64,000 bases of DNA from Pseudo-nitzschia pungens (Eukaryota; Bacillariophyta; Bacillariophyceae; Bacillariales; Bacillariaceae), in assembly GCA_037355855.1 (NCBI GenBank), contig CM074761.1:6405346-6469345 (forward strand), written 5' to 3'. The stretch's first letter is position 1. Each line of letters begins with the position of its first letter. Positions 19,969-31,555 of the stretch are shown in pieces. The notes beneath the pieces were generated by a model. It made no database searches and was not told the DNA's origin. It worked only from the letters and a program-made list of their open reading frames with translations. The position numbers were made by a program, and so were the translations under genes.

Positions 19969-21227
19969 AAAATCATATCAAATCAAATCAAATGAAGGAT
20001 CAAATCTCTGCGATTTGAGTGGCTGGAAATGATGCATGCATTGGAAGATATTGGTGGTTGGTTGTCGGAGTTTGGGGTGTTTGAACCAGGAGCGTGGGAT
20101 TCGTGACGCGATCCGAGTTTCGGAAATGCAACCGATGCGCACAAAAAAAAGAAAGCAAATGGGTCTATCTGAGGCCGAATCAACATCTTTTGCAGCGCAG
20201 CGAATGGCATCACACAGGGCATGCATGAAAAGAAAAGAAAAGAAAAGAAAAGAAAAGAAAAGAAAAGAAAAGAAAAGACACAAACCGCAAAATATAATCC
20301 AATCCAATCCAATCAAATCGAATAGATTATTCATCCTTGCTGTATAAGCAGGATTCTTCGACCTTAGCTAGTAGGGCGTGCAATGCCTGAATCGTCACGT
20401 TCGGAGGAGTATTTCAAAAAACGGTGAGTGAGGAGTGGGTGGCAGATGACGTTTTCTCCGTGGCAACAACAGTAGTAGGGCCCCAAGCCACAAAACGGCT
20501 GGAGGTAATAGTATGTCAAAAGATAAACAGAGCTCAAGGTGATGATTGCATTGGATGTTGCTGCCTCTTGTTGAACGCAGCACCACTTCAAAGACTGGTG
20601 CTGACTGGTGCGAGTCATACTTCTAGTGGTAGTACTAATACAAATACCTGCTGGTACTGGAACCTTGTGCCATTAATTTGTTTTTGAATTATTAAATTAC
20701 TCGTCTTTAAAAAAAAAGACCATTACAGTAAGTCTTACGATATTATTATTATTTTTTTTTACTTTGTAATAGTAGAAGCCTCATTCTCTTTCGTACCTTA
20801 CCGTAACTCTGCTTAGTCCTACGAGTGTACTTGCTTAGTCCTACTTGCTTAGTCATAAGAACAGATTTGTTATACAGTAAACCTTACTGGTAACCTTAGT
20901 ACCTAAGACCTACCTTTGAATCATTTGACAAGGCATTACTTGTACGATACTCGCAACGGTTGATCACCGTACTCTTTAATCTTGCTCGTATGTAAGACAG
21001 ACTCGTCTTTTTTTCAAATTTTTCTTTTTTAAAAAAGACCATTGGTTGTTCCGCACGAGCTAGAGACTCATTCTCGTTCGTACCTTTGCTTAGTCCTAGT
21101 ACGAGTATACTTCTTGCTTAGTCGTACGTACTTAGTCCTACTTGCTTAGTGGTATTAGAAGAAAAGATTCGTCTCTCGCCATGCCATATTGGTCTTTCCA
21201 AAATTCAATCACCGCATATTTCGAAAA
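19969..21227. other. Intergenic region between membrane-protein and lipase genes
   Basis: No supportable gene. It contains the AAAAG microsatellite at 20226-20279 and repeated short motifs such as 'tgcttagtccta' (near 20811, 20830, 21067) and inverted 'ctttaaaaaaaaagac'-type tracts near 20705 and 21035. Small open frames here lack family features. Confidence 0.6.
20226..20279. repeat. (AAAAG)n microsatellite
   Basis: About ten perfect AAAAG units. Confidence 0.95.
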
Positions 21228-22854
21228 ATGAATTCTCGGCAAAGCAATAACATCTTTAGCGGCAGCATCGACGAGACGACGTCGCAATTCATCAGTCTTC
21301 CTCGGCCAATGCGCAACGCAGGCGCTTTCATGCTGTCCGTTTCGGGCTTCATTAGATCCACTGCTGTGACAATCATTACCGATGAGCGGTCGTTTTGGGA
21401 TCGGTTCGTGGAGCCCATTAAGATTCTGAAGAACTACTTGGAGGAATCTGGGTGAGTGACTGAATGAGCAAAACCAATGAATGACCGAGGCCGGCGAATT
21501 CGTTGACCTTTTGACGTGGGGCGCATAGTAATATGATATTCTTGGTACAGAGTATTGATATCATCACTCGGCATTTATTCTGAACGACTATTGGTGTGGA
21601 CTTCTCACTTGCTTATAAAATAATAATGATGCATGCGTTTTTTTTGTCATCAAATGTGGTGTCTAATGAAGTTTGCATGGCGAATGGAAAGAATGTTTCA
21701 ATTATCGATTCTTATGGAATATGGCTTTGTTGGGTCGGGTTCACATGCACCACCACAGAATTGTTTCATCATTTTTGTCACCCACCTCCGCACAAATCAG
21801 CAACTCTTTCTTAGAGGAAGCTCAACGGTACATGAAATACGCCACGGCCGTCTACGGAAAAGGTATGATCAATGCTGCCGAGGTCAGCGCCCGAGGAAAA
21901 ATTCACAGAACAATTGGCCGGGTAACAAAAGAAACCATCAGTGCTTATATTCAGGTTCCAGAGACAGACATCGTCTGGTTGGATGTTTCCAATCGTAAAG
22001 GAACTTCCCATCATCTGAGGCACATGGTCGTGGTAGATCACCAACACAAAAAGGTGGTATTGAGCCTCCGTGGGACCTTTAACTTGGAAGAAACCGTATT
22101 GGATCTGTCGGCCTTTAGCCGAGAGTTTTGCGGAGGAGAGGCGCATTCAGAAATGGCAAATATGGCGGAACGCGTGTGGACCGTGGCTGGACGAAAGATT
22201 AAATCGGTCCTGAACGAAAATCCGGGCTACGAGTTGATCCTGACGGGCCATTCTCTCGGAGCCGGCGCGGCGTGCCTGCTCACAATCATGCTGGAAAAGA
22301 AAGAAATGCTTCCCACGGAGCAAGAAATCCGCTGCTTCTCCTACGCTTCTCCCCCCGCTTTTACACCCCTAGAGTTGGTTCCCGAGTCGGTTCGGTGCAC
22401 CACCAATTTTGTTCACGAAGACGACTTCATCCCATTTTTGTCCATTCAGAAAGTTAGAAAATTGTTGAGAAGTCTACGGTTTGTTGATTATTATGCCCGC
22501 TATAGCTTGTCCTTCATTGAGATGACAAGTATCATTTGCGGAGCATCAACGCCACCCAATGATTTGATTGTATCGATTCTGAAAGAGGAAGCAAAGCCAC
22601 TGCCTGACGTGCAGGGGGCACCGACCTTGTTCGTATCAGCCGAGAGAATAGTATTGCTGAAAGAAATCTCGGAGAAAATGGGAGAACATGCTGGTGGTGA
22701 TGCAACTTGTTATCGTTGCGAGGTACCAACAGACAGAAGTGAATGGTCACAACGAGAAATACGCGTTTGTCCAAACATGCTAACGGATCACTTTCCATCC
22801 CGTTATGCAAAAGCATTTGACCATCTCCAGAAACTGAATGACGACAAGGGTTAA
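21228..22854 (+). CDS. Class 3 lipase, diacylglycerol-lipase-like, two exons
   Basis: Exons 21228-21451 and 21801-22854 give 425 aa. The donor is gGTGAGT and the acceptor AATCAG, and the phase-2 junction joins 'NYLEESG' to 'NSFLEEAQRY'. The ATG at 21228 (aaaaATGAAT) is the first in frame. The protein has the alpha/beta-hydrolase class 3 lipase pattern: 'KKVVLSLRGTFNLEETVLDL' (oxyanion strand, as in diacylglycerol lipases), the nucleophile elbow 'LTGHSLGAGAACLL' with the catalytic Ser, 'CFSYASPPAF', 'HEDDFIPFLS' with the likely catalytic Asp, and 'MLTDHFPSRY' with the likely catalytic His. It would hydrolyse acyl esters of glycerolipids (family knowledge). A hydrophobic stretch in exon 1 ('AGAFMLSVSGFI') is too short to call a membrane anchor with confidence. 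Substrate is not determinable. Confidence 0.88.
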
Positions 22855-23070
22855 CCTAAGCTATGCTGATTACTACAAAGTTACTTACAGCTGTCCGTTT
22901 TCTTACTACGTATCAGGAAATTATTCAACAATACGACAGAAATGATCTGAGGTCGAATCTCTGCTTTTGTTTTGGAGAGGTATTGTTCTTGTTCTTGTTG
23001 TAATATGGTGTTTGTCCTCGTCTGTTATTTCCCTCTGTCATGAAAAGAAAAAGAAAATGAAAAATCAACC

Positions 23071-24277
23071 ATGCCAATACAAGAAGCACCTGAATTCAAA
23101 GCCAACCATCTCTACCCCAATTTGAAAATGACGGAAGAGGATGTATCACCATTATCTGCGGCGCCATTGGAAACACCCTGTCCACAATCTTGGGAAAGGA
23201 ACAATGTGTCTGCTGCATTGGACTACATCGCTACTAGGGGTACTGCTGCCAAGACAGTTTTCAAAGCTAGAAAATTATTCAACAGAGAAAGAATCAACCA
23301 GAGAATTTGAAGGAAAATTAGAAAGAAGAGGAATATGAAAGTAAAGTGGTATTCTGCAGACGAAGCTCGTTGTGTAGAACGTGCATTGGAATTCTTAAAT
23401 CCTGGATACGGTTCTTGGAAGGTCCAAGTTGTAAGGGATGATTCTGTTCCACCACCACCACTACCTCCTACTCCCCCGTTAACACCATCCCCTGAGCTTC
23501 CAAATGTAAACTCAGTTTTCATGAAAGGTGCTGAGTTGTTGTATCAGAGATCAAAGCTTATGAAAGAGGCAAAAGCAAAGGTGCGGGCACTTTTTGATAC
23601 CAAAAAAAAGGAAACGAACCAAATGACTTGGTGGTGAAATCCGAAGAAGGTATTGGTTCAAACAAAACAAAGCCACCACCGGTAAAGAAATCCGCAAGTG
23701 AGAAAACATCGACAATCGAAAAAAAGAAACAACAACCAAAAGAAAACAATAATGGAAGAAGGAGTGGACTATTTTTTGATCCCCCAGAAGATATAATGCT
23801 CGAAGGAGCAACCAGATTTTTTTACAAAGAAGCCAAGTCGGTAGTCAAACAGGAGGCTATCAATTTATATTCCAAACACCCATTTTTGGGGAATCTTGCT
23901 GAGAAACATTGTTTAGGATGCGGTCTAGGTACCTGTCTTCAGAAGAGTTACATTGCAATGGCTCAAGTGCTATTAAATCCGAACTCAGTGAGTTAGAGGG
24001 GATGTTGTTTCATCAAAGAAAGCAATGGTTCATTGGTATATACCATAAGGTCAGAGGTTGGGATGTTCAATCGCAGGCAACTTATTGTTTGTGTGCTGTT
24101 AAGTTTGCCTATAAAGAATGGGATGGTGGATGGAATAAGACAGCTATTGCTATCAAAAAACATGAAAGATCAGAAAAGTTAATGAACCATGGAATCATCT
24201 ACGATCCTTTTAACCTGCTTGTTCAGAGTCAACTTCCATTCGAAGAAGAAAACGAGAAAGAAAAAAAAGACAAATGA
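23071..24277 (+). pseudogene. Broken gene of unknown family
   Basis: A coherent protein of about 390 residues can be followed across one stop and two frame changes. The first part starts at ATG 23071 ('MPIQEAPEFKAN') and meets TGA at 23308-23310; the same frame continues from 23311 to 23637 with a Pro-rich linker ('PPPPLPPTPPLTPSP'). A frame change near the run of eight A at 23602-23609 leads to 'NDLVVKSEEGIGSNK...HCLGCGLGTCLQKSYIAMAQ'. A second change near 23960 leads to 'KSELSELEGMLFHQRKQW' and the end '...FEEENEKEKKDK' at 24277. I do not recognise the family. It lies convergent to the piggyBac relic and may have belonged to it or be an unrelated host gene. Confidence 0.6.
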
Positions 24278-24464
24278 TTTGATGTATTAACTTCTTATTA
24301 TTTTATAATGGTTTTCAGATAATTTCACTTGTTTCTACCAATGGATAATCTGTGGACTCTTGTGTATTGAATATTATCTCTTCCAATACGTCATTGTTAT
24401 CCACCTGTGATTTTACCAGTGTATTGATTGTTGCTGGTACCTGGTTTTATTCTTGTGTTGTAGA

Positions 24465-27106
24465 CTATGTTCCTCCGGTTCTTTTCTCTTCTGGTATGTG
24501 TTCTTTGATTGATTCTGATCCTTTGGTTGATTCTGATTGTATCATTCTGTCCATCATTATTCCTTCTTGTTCTTCTTCCATCTCCAATAAGTCTTTTCTA
24601 TTGAGTAAATGGTATACATGCATCCTGTTATTTTTGATATCTTCATCGGAAGGAGGTCCTTTCCACTTCTTGTTATCCAATCTAACCATTGTATAATCTT
24701 TCTTCCCAATCCCAAATTAAGCTGGATCATGGAATTCAGCATGAAAAAACCATCTAGGATATTGTCTATACCCTTCGTCTTTATCTATTGAGGACATACA
24801 ACACAGAGTAATAGGTTTCCTGTTGTGATCTAAGCATCTAGAACAACAAGTGAAACAGCATCTTCCACACATTTAACAAACTCTTCCACTCCTATTTGGA
24901 ACCTTATCCATTCCATGGCATTTCAAGACTCTACCTTCGATACATAGACGACCATCTTGTACTGCTTTTAGTAGTACTGTAGCATGATTGAGGTAATCCA
25001 AGATAACCCCATTCTTGTTTCGAAACGAATCTTTCTTTGGATTCCTCTTCCTATTTCTTTTAATGGTGTTATGATTCCTTAAATCAGTTGTCTCTTTGGT
25101 ACATTTCCTCATGAATAAATCTCAAGGATAATTGTTGTGTGTTGGGTTGTATGCCATCATCCGTTTTGACAATTTAGCCTGAAATTGGTGTGCTGTTAAT
25201 ATTTTCTTTTTCCCTCAAGCCGGGTCCAAGGTTCCCTCCATGCATTCTTTATACATATCATACGCTACAGCAATGATAAAAGCTTTTGCGTGATTGGTAG
25301 CAGCATGGTAATATTTCCATGATTGGTGTTTCAAACGCGCTTGTGATATCATCCCATCAGTCTGGTCTAATTTCCCATAAGTATGAAGATAGATTTCTCT
25401 ATTTTGGTTCATTTCAATGCACCAGCTCCTCTTGTTATTTCTTTGTCCTTGATGTTCTATTTGGATATAACATTCCAATGACGACACAGAATTAACTGAT
25501 CCTATATTTGTCGACCCTGTACTTTGGAAACTGCAGTGAACTGAACATTACGTTCAAGGGGTGGAGTTATGTTGATATCCAAGATGATGCTACTATGGAC
25601 TGTGGTGCTAAGACTCCTGTGTAGGGAAGTGTACTGGGGCTACATGCAATAGCACCTGGTAGCTACTATCCAACAGGAGCTGAGCTGAATGCTAGGAGCT
25701 GTGTGCTAAATGCTTAGCATACAGGCTTAGCATATAGGCTTAGCAACAGGCTTAGTAGCATATAGGCTTAGCAACAGGCTTAGCAACAGGCTTAATCCTG
25801 TATGGTATGGAGTGCTAACTCCATAGATACCAGGGTTGTCGTGTACGATTTGTACCAGTTGTACATACCCCGGGTATAGCATCCGCACTAATACAGTGTA
25901 GCTGAGTGCTACAAGGTTAGGGTTGCTAATGCTACGAGATACTGGATATGCTAACCTACCATGCTACCATGCTAAGATACCATGCTACTGCCGGGGTCGG
26001 GTCATTGGTGTACAATTAGTACTATGACCGGACACCTGACCCAGACAGTTCAAGTTAGTGATTGGATTTGCTAACCAAGCGACTCTAGATTTTTGTTTCT
26101 TATTCGGAGGCACATTATCCTTGTGTAAGCACTGTGATTGTACACCTTTGGGGAGACAGGATCTAGAAACAGTTCCCAACATCAACAGACCTTTACTTCC
26201 TATCCAATCCAAGATCTTATTGCCATCAAAAAAATTATTGACAGTCAGGTGTGGTGGTTCTGCCCATAGTTTATCCAGACCTATCTGGGGAAGAACACCT
26301 TTTGTCATCAGTTCACATACTTCGGATTGTCCTCTTCTTGTAAATCCTGTCCCAATTCTATGTAAGTATGCCCTCGGATGCACCCGATAACAATCCATCA
26401 GGATAGTAGTAGTCTGTCCACCTCTGCTTGTCCTCTTCCCTGGTGTGTAATAAACATTTGGACCACCAAAACCTCCATAAGACCATGTCAACTCGTCTAT
26501 CACTACTAGATCCATCAGGTCAGCTCTTTTGGTCAGGTAGTTTGTGTTATGAATAAGCACCTTGTAAATGTAGTCAAACTTATTACAAGGATCGAAAGGT
26601 AACCTATTTCGTTCTTCATAATTGTTTGACACCTTTAAATTCTCTTTAATCTCTCTCCATCTCCAATATTCCATACTATGATTAATGAATTCATTGTACA
26701 TACAATCATTTTGATCCCACCTGTTCTTGATATCCTGGCTACTCCCTCCTCCACAAGCACCATGCATATACAAACACCCATCAAAATTAACCATCTCTTG
26801 ATGAGTGATAGACCTAATCTGATGACCATAACCATCATTCTTCTTCCTGTTGGCGTATGTGTTACTGAATCATGTTACAAGGGGATGGTAAGACAGTCTA
26901 TCATCACCATCAACCCCTGATCGATCTGGATAATGTAATGGGAGTATAAGCTGGTAGAAGAATAAAGCATCACCATCCTGAATCCTTTGAGTTATTGAAC
27001 TTACGTCAGACGGCATATGTCGGGAAAGTCTAACAACCGGCATAGGGGATGGGTTGTGGTTATCATCAGGTTCACTGATAGAGGAAAATCTTTTAACTGG
27101 CATCAT
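24465..27106 (-). pseudogene. piggyBac-like (PGBD) transposase relic, interrupted by repeat copy C
   Basis: Segments in different minus-strand frames line up with a piggyBac-derived transposase. The N-terminal part is 27106-26870 ('ALFFYQLILPLHYPDRSG'). The core is 26794-26060, with 'LVVIDELTWSYGGFGG' (first catalytic Asp) and 'HLTVNNFFDGNKILDWIGSK' (normally a D-N-x-F motif). A C-terminal part is at 25487-25215 ('REIYLHTYGKLDQTDGMI', 'HAKAFIIAVAYDMYKECM'). The Cys-rich tail is near 25112-24800: 'RVC', then TAA at 24873-24875, then 'MCGRCCFTCCSRC'. Repeat copy C splits the core from the C-terminus. An extra minus-strand frame at 24742-24465 follows the tail; its identity is unknown. Multiple frameshifts and the nonsense codon make it inactive. 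Confidence 0.8.
25559..26047 (+). mobile_element. Dispersed repeat family, copy C (shorter, 489 bp)
   Basis: The insert matches the first half of copy B, from 'gatatccaag' to 'gggtcattggtgtacaat...cacctgaccc', and interrupts the piggyBac relic. The 7-mer gttcaag flanks it (25552-25558 and 26048-26054) as apparent target duplication. It lacks the right half seen in copies A, B and E, so it is either an internally deleted form or shows that the family is composite. Confidence 0.75.
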
Positions 27107-27477
27107 ATTTATTCCGATGGGATAATGCTCAAGGTTGAATTAAGAAAAGAACAATACTGGGACAAAACCAATGGAACGCCGATGATGCAGATTAGGAAAG
27201 AACATACGGAAAAGCATGATTGTCGGGTTGTATGTTCTTTATGGGTTGATTGTTGTTTATTCCTCCAGAAAATTGAATTCCGAAGCTACTGAACAAATTG
27301 ATAAACTCAACAAGAAAGAGTCTTACTGCTAGTATTCTTTTGACAAGAATTCTGATGATCCAATAACAATACAACTGTCATCGGACCAGTTGTTCCTGAC
27401 ACCACCTTTTTTCCGCATGTGTTTGGTAAATTTTAGATTATGCAAACACAACAAGAAAAGAAGCCAAAATCCAATGT

Positions 27478-27636
27478 CAGTTAGATTATTTTTGGTGCAC
27501 GTCAATCTCTTTCCGAAATCAAGTAAAATTAGACTAATCAGATAAAAAAAACTGATATTTGAATAAAGGACTGAGAAAATTTGGTGGTCAAAATCCACTG
27601 TCCCACAGTAGATTTTTCCGCCGCGACTAGACGATA
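27478..27636 (+). repeat. MITE fragment related to the inner MITE at 41062-41620
   Basis: The segment matches the reverse complement of 41062-41235: 'ctctttccgaaatc', 'gactaatcaga', 'aaatttggtggtcaaaatcc', 'cagtagattttt' and the terminal 'gccgcgactagacgata' minus its first base. Only one terminus is preserved. Confidence 0.8.
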
Positions 27637-27948
27637 AGAGTTTAGTAACCAAAGTGACCGTGTCATCAGTAGAACCAGTACATTTTGTACAGGTGCGTCA
27701 GCTGGTAGTATATGCCTTGATCCTGTCCCAGCGTCCGTCTGCCAACCATAATTTCGATTGATAGAGGTTTGAAATCTCCGAGTCGAAGTTTTGCTCACTT
27801 TTTTTTGCTCCGGTCTTCTATTTGCAGCAACAATAATAAAGACAAGTTGCTCTGTAACAAATATACCACTCTAAATTTTAAACTACTAAGAACATTAACT
27901 ACAAGCGCTCGCGCTACTCCTCACAAGGCCACTGCGCTTTCAGTGCCT

Positions 27949-30432
27949 CTAGTAGCGTTTCGACTTGCTCTGTGGACAGGTGTGCCTTGGCATTCTACAT
28001 CTTCTCGTTCGTGATTCTGCTAATTTTCCAAGATCCTCTGCCATCTTCTTTCCAACCTCTGTGTCCTTAATTGTGATATCCTCTTGCTGTAACTCCTTCA
28101 GTACGGCATCATCCTCTTCAGTCCAATGAACTGCACCAACCGGGGGATCATCCTTTACTGCTACTACTGCAGTCAGTACTATCTCCTCTGTCTTCAGACC
28201 TGTAGGCTTTTTTCCAAGCTTCCACTCGTAAATTTTTTCATGCCGTTCACCCGCAGTTTTGCAAAATCGCCGCTGCATGACTGAATTAGCGCTTTGCACT
28301 CCGTTTCATTCCTTCTATAGTACACCTCCGCACGAGACTTTGCGGATTCCATTGCTTTGATCTCTTTTTCGCAACGCGCTCGCGCAATGTGCTGATCATG
28401 GCAGTTGTATGGTCTCCCGCCTAGAACGATGTACTTCTTCCCTGCAGCATTTGCCTTTGCGATCGCATCTTGGATCGCGCGCGCCGTACTAGTTGCTTCC
28501 GATCTCGTAACTCGTTGCTGAATCCACAGTGCTTGCTTGCAAAATACGTCTCTGTCAAATCCAAAATTGATCAGCGTTTCGACCGCCACAGCATTTCAAT
28601 GTTCGAGCTCCAATAGCTCAACCGTTGCTGGATCCTTTGTTTCGTCAATATCTCCATTTGGCAAAATCATCAGCTTGTGAACGACGTTACGATCTCTGAG
28701 ACACTTTCGTGTGAAGGGACTAATTCCAACCTTCTCCCAAAAAGATTTTGATCAATCCGGAGAAATGCCGCATCGAACGCAGACTCTAATTTCGTACCCC
28801 AAGTCTCTTGTAATCCAAACACCAATACTGGGTAGTCACTAATCTGCAGCGACACGCGTTCTACAAGGTGCATTGCATGAAGCTTCGTCCTGTTTTTGCG
28901 GTACGTCATCTTGAACGGACTGTAGCTCCAGTCTATAACTTGCGTGACGTGAGTTGTGTTCGGTACTCCTGGTAATAGTAGTACACCCTTTACACTCAGT
29001 TCCTGCACCAGGAGCTCTTTATCAAGACGCCCTGGACCAGAATCGACGATTAGCAAGACCCATTGACCTTTTGCTGGCTGTACGTCTGGGTACAACAGAA
29101 GAATACTTGTTAGAACGTACTTACGAAACTTCTTGCTGTCCATTCCGGCATTGGCATTGCAATTAGTAGCCGTGTGTGGACGTTTAGTGATAGACTTGAA
29201 GCCCCATATCCCGTCGCAGATCCCTGCACGATCCAGTTCATCAGTAAAACTACGTCAGATCCGTTTACTCTCTTCCGTTGCTGCAGTGCTCTTGAGTTGA
29301 AAGCGTACTGGAATAGGATCTCCAGCGGCGGTACTTCCTCCAATCATTGTACACCGTGAGCTGCTTTTGAAAGCCTTCGATGCTCCCTTTGGCAAGGACG
29401 CGCTCCGTGGACTATACTCAATCACTGGAAATGCCTATAAAGGTGACCAAAATGTTTTAAAGAGCAAGGTCCTCTTGAAAGGCATGCTTGTAAATCATCC
29501 ACTGCCTTCTTCCTATTAGGCTTCACCTGCATCCCAGCAGAACAAAGAACAAGAAAGGAAGTCTCCAGTGCTGTAACTAGCGCCTCCTCCACTGCTAGTG
29601 GAAGAGTGGATGGTCTCCCCCGGCGTCCAGTTGACACACCTTTGTTAGCTTGGGTCAAGCGCCCTTTCAAAGTGTTCATCTTACTATCAGTTCCATTCAT
29701 TCTGTTCACCATATCATATGCCTCCTGGAGCGAGATGTGCTTTTGTCCTGGCTGCTCTTTGTAGATCTTCTTTGCTGCAAGATAAGACTCTTCATCTTTG
29801 TCCTTCTTCTTCTGTTTGATTGTCATATCATACATCAATTGGGAATGGCTCCTCCTTGGCTTCTTCAGAGCAGTTTGGGGATCCTCTACCTTCTCTACCC
29901 TCTCTACCTTCTCGCTCACGTCAGCGTCAGCATTGGCGTCACTATTGTCGGCGTCAATTGCTCTCTTGTTGCCATTTGTGCTGCTGGAGGTCGTGGTTGA
30001 ACTTTTGTTTTGGCTTTTGCAGTTTTGGCAGGAGCAATTGCAAAAACTATTTGCACTCCTCGCGCTGTTCCCTCTGCATGACGCCATAGGGGAGATCGAT
30101 GGCACTTTAAAGGATACAGCAATCGACCTTGGAACAGGCGTCTCCATATACTTGGTCCGGAGTCTCTGCACTCTTCTTTTCAAAGCCCGATTAGCGCACT
30201 CTGCCTCAGTAAATCCGTATACTCTCATAGCGTCTGCTGTAGTCAATTTCTTGTTCAACTCCAAAACAGGGCCACTAGCCAGGAGCCTTGCAGCCGCTTC
30301 TGTTCTCCTACATACCGGTAGTAGTGCGTGTCCATTCTTACAAGATCCAACAGGCACTGTGGTAACCACTGGAGGTTCAGCAGTGGGAGGAACAGAATAA
30401 TTGGAATTTTGTTCCATTTTTTCCTTGGTCAC
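27949..30432 (-). pseudogene. DDE_1 (pogo-like) transposase relic
   Basis: A series of minus-strand frames makes up one decayed transposase. The N-terminal ORF (30432-29422, 336 aa) has a basic, Ser/Thr-rich region and a helix-turn-helix-like part ('HISLQEAYDMVNRMNG', 'RRGRPSTLPLAVEEALVTAL'). After a stop, 29343-29110 continues ('GSATGYGASSLSLNVHT'). 29143-28670 is the DDE_1 catalytic part: 'WVLLIVDSGPGRLDKELL', 'LLLPGVPNTTHVTQVIDW' and 'YSPFKMTYRKNR', with the second acidic residue in VDSG and a third in VIDW. The C-terminal pieces are 28589-28194 and 28299-27949. At least three frame changes mean it is not functional. Pogo-type relatives cut and paste at TA sites (family knowledge). Confidence 0.78.
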
Positions 30433-30433
30433 T

Positions 30434-30900
30434 GTACAGTCCGTTTCTCAAAAACAACTCCACCAATCGATCCGCAAATTGGAAGCCTTGTCTATCTTGA
30501 TATAATAGAGCTGTAGGAGGTGGTCCGGTCGGAATCGACCAACAGGGGGAGGAGATATTAATTTTCGTCATAGTTGGACCGGTTTTTGCTTGTACTTCTT
30601 TAGGGGGGGTGTGCTCAGTGTACAGTTTGATTCTCAAAAATGATACATCTGATCAATCCGCAAATTGGAGGAGGGCTTGTCCTTCTTAGTGTAATAGAGC
30701 GTCACAAAGTGGTCAAGTCCAATTAGATGCAACGGGGACAGAGATATTAATTTTCGCCATTATTTGGACCAGGGTAGTTTTTGGATTGAAAAAAAGAAGG
30801 AATTTTGCTGCTGCTTGGAGCCTTCGATTCTCGGAAACGCAACGCCCAATGGATCCGCAACTTGCAGGTCTCCTTCCTCCAATAGTGTAGATGCTTCAGC
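30434..30900. repeat. Three tandem ~190-bp units upstream of the DDE_1 relic
   Basis: Units begin near 30444, 30631 and 30828 with 'ttctcaaaaa' or 'ttctcggaaa'. They continue with 'atccgcaaattgga', 'taatagagc', and (units 1 and 2) 'gagatattaattttcg'. They lie immediately 5' of the transposase start on its coding strand, a place where transposase-binding subterminal repeats are common (inference). The third copy is partial and degraded. Confidence 0.75.
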
Positions 30901-31207
30901 TAGAATGGTATAATTTACTCGGCCTTGGTTCTGGAGATAGGGGGGGTGGGACAGGTCCTTGTTGGTGCTGTGGTTGTTGAAATGGAGTTTTTTTCGAATT
31001 TTTGACCTCATTTTGTGGCCTGATGTAAGAAAAGGTCAGGCGTGCAATACAAAAGTCATGTTGGGTAATACCGTTCGAAAGCTCTTGACCTTGCCATTTC
31101 TGCCATCGGGTATAAATTAGTGTCCAAGGTGTTGTCAAAGAGTGATTGCAGTTAGACGAAACAGTCAAGCGTTTGCTGTTGCAATGGCTCATAACCTTGT
31201 AAAGATA

Positions 31208-31537
31208 TTCGCTCGTCAGCAAATACACCGCCAATGGTGACGTAGTGTCCGATGCTGGTGGTGGGTGGGAATCCGGTTTTGAGGGTGGCGTTTTTCTTTT
31301 GATTGAGAGGGTGGTGACGACCGAGCCCTCGCCGACGCTCGACGTGAAACCGATCGTGATGGGGTGGGAGGAATCGGCGCGGACGACGGCTCCGTACTCG
31401 TCCCAGACGCTGGACTGGTCCCAATTCGTGACCTCGCCAATCACCGATGCGGTGGGGGCGATGAAGGTGTCGTTCGTGACAAAGGGAGACTGGCCCAAAA
31501 AGGTCATCTTGGGGCGGTGCCGGGAAATGATCTGGGG
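31208..31537 (-). pseudogene. Gamma-carbonic-anhydrase fragment
   Basis: On the minus strand, a possible 3' splice acceptor (cccccAG, ending at 31538) precedes 'IISRHRPKMTFLGQSPFV', then 'DTFIAPTASVIGEVTN', 'GAVVRAD' and 'ITIGFTSSVGEGSVV'. This is the left-handed beta-helix start of the gamma-carbonic-anhydrase family, a mitochondrial enzyme or complex I subunit in algae (family knowledge). Near 31300 the frame shifts and homology continues in another frame ('TLKTGFPPTTSIGHYVTIGG'), then stops at about 31220. The metal-binding histidines expected in the later helix turns, the C-terminus and any upstream exon were not found. It is therefore a truncated, frameshifted remnant. Confidence 0.72.
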
Positions 31538-31555
31538 GAGTGAGTGACAATCAAA

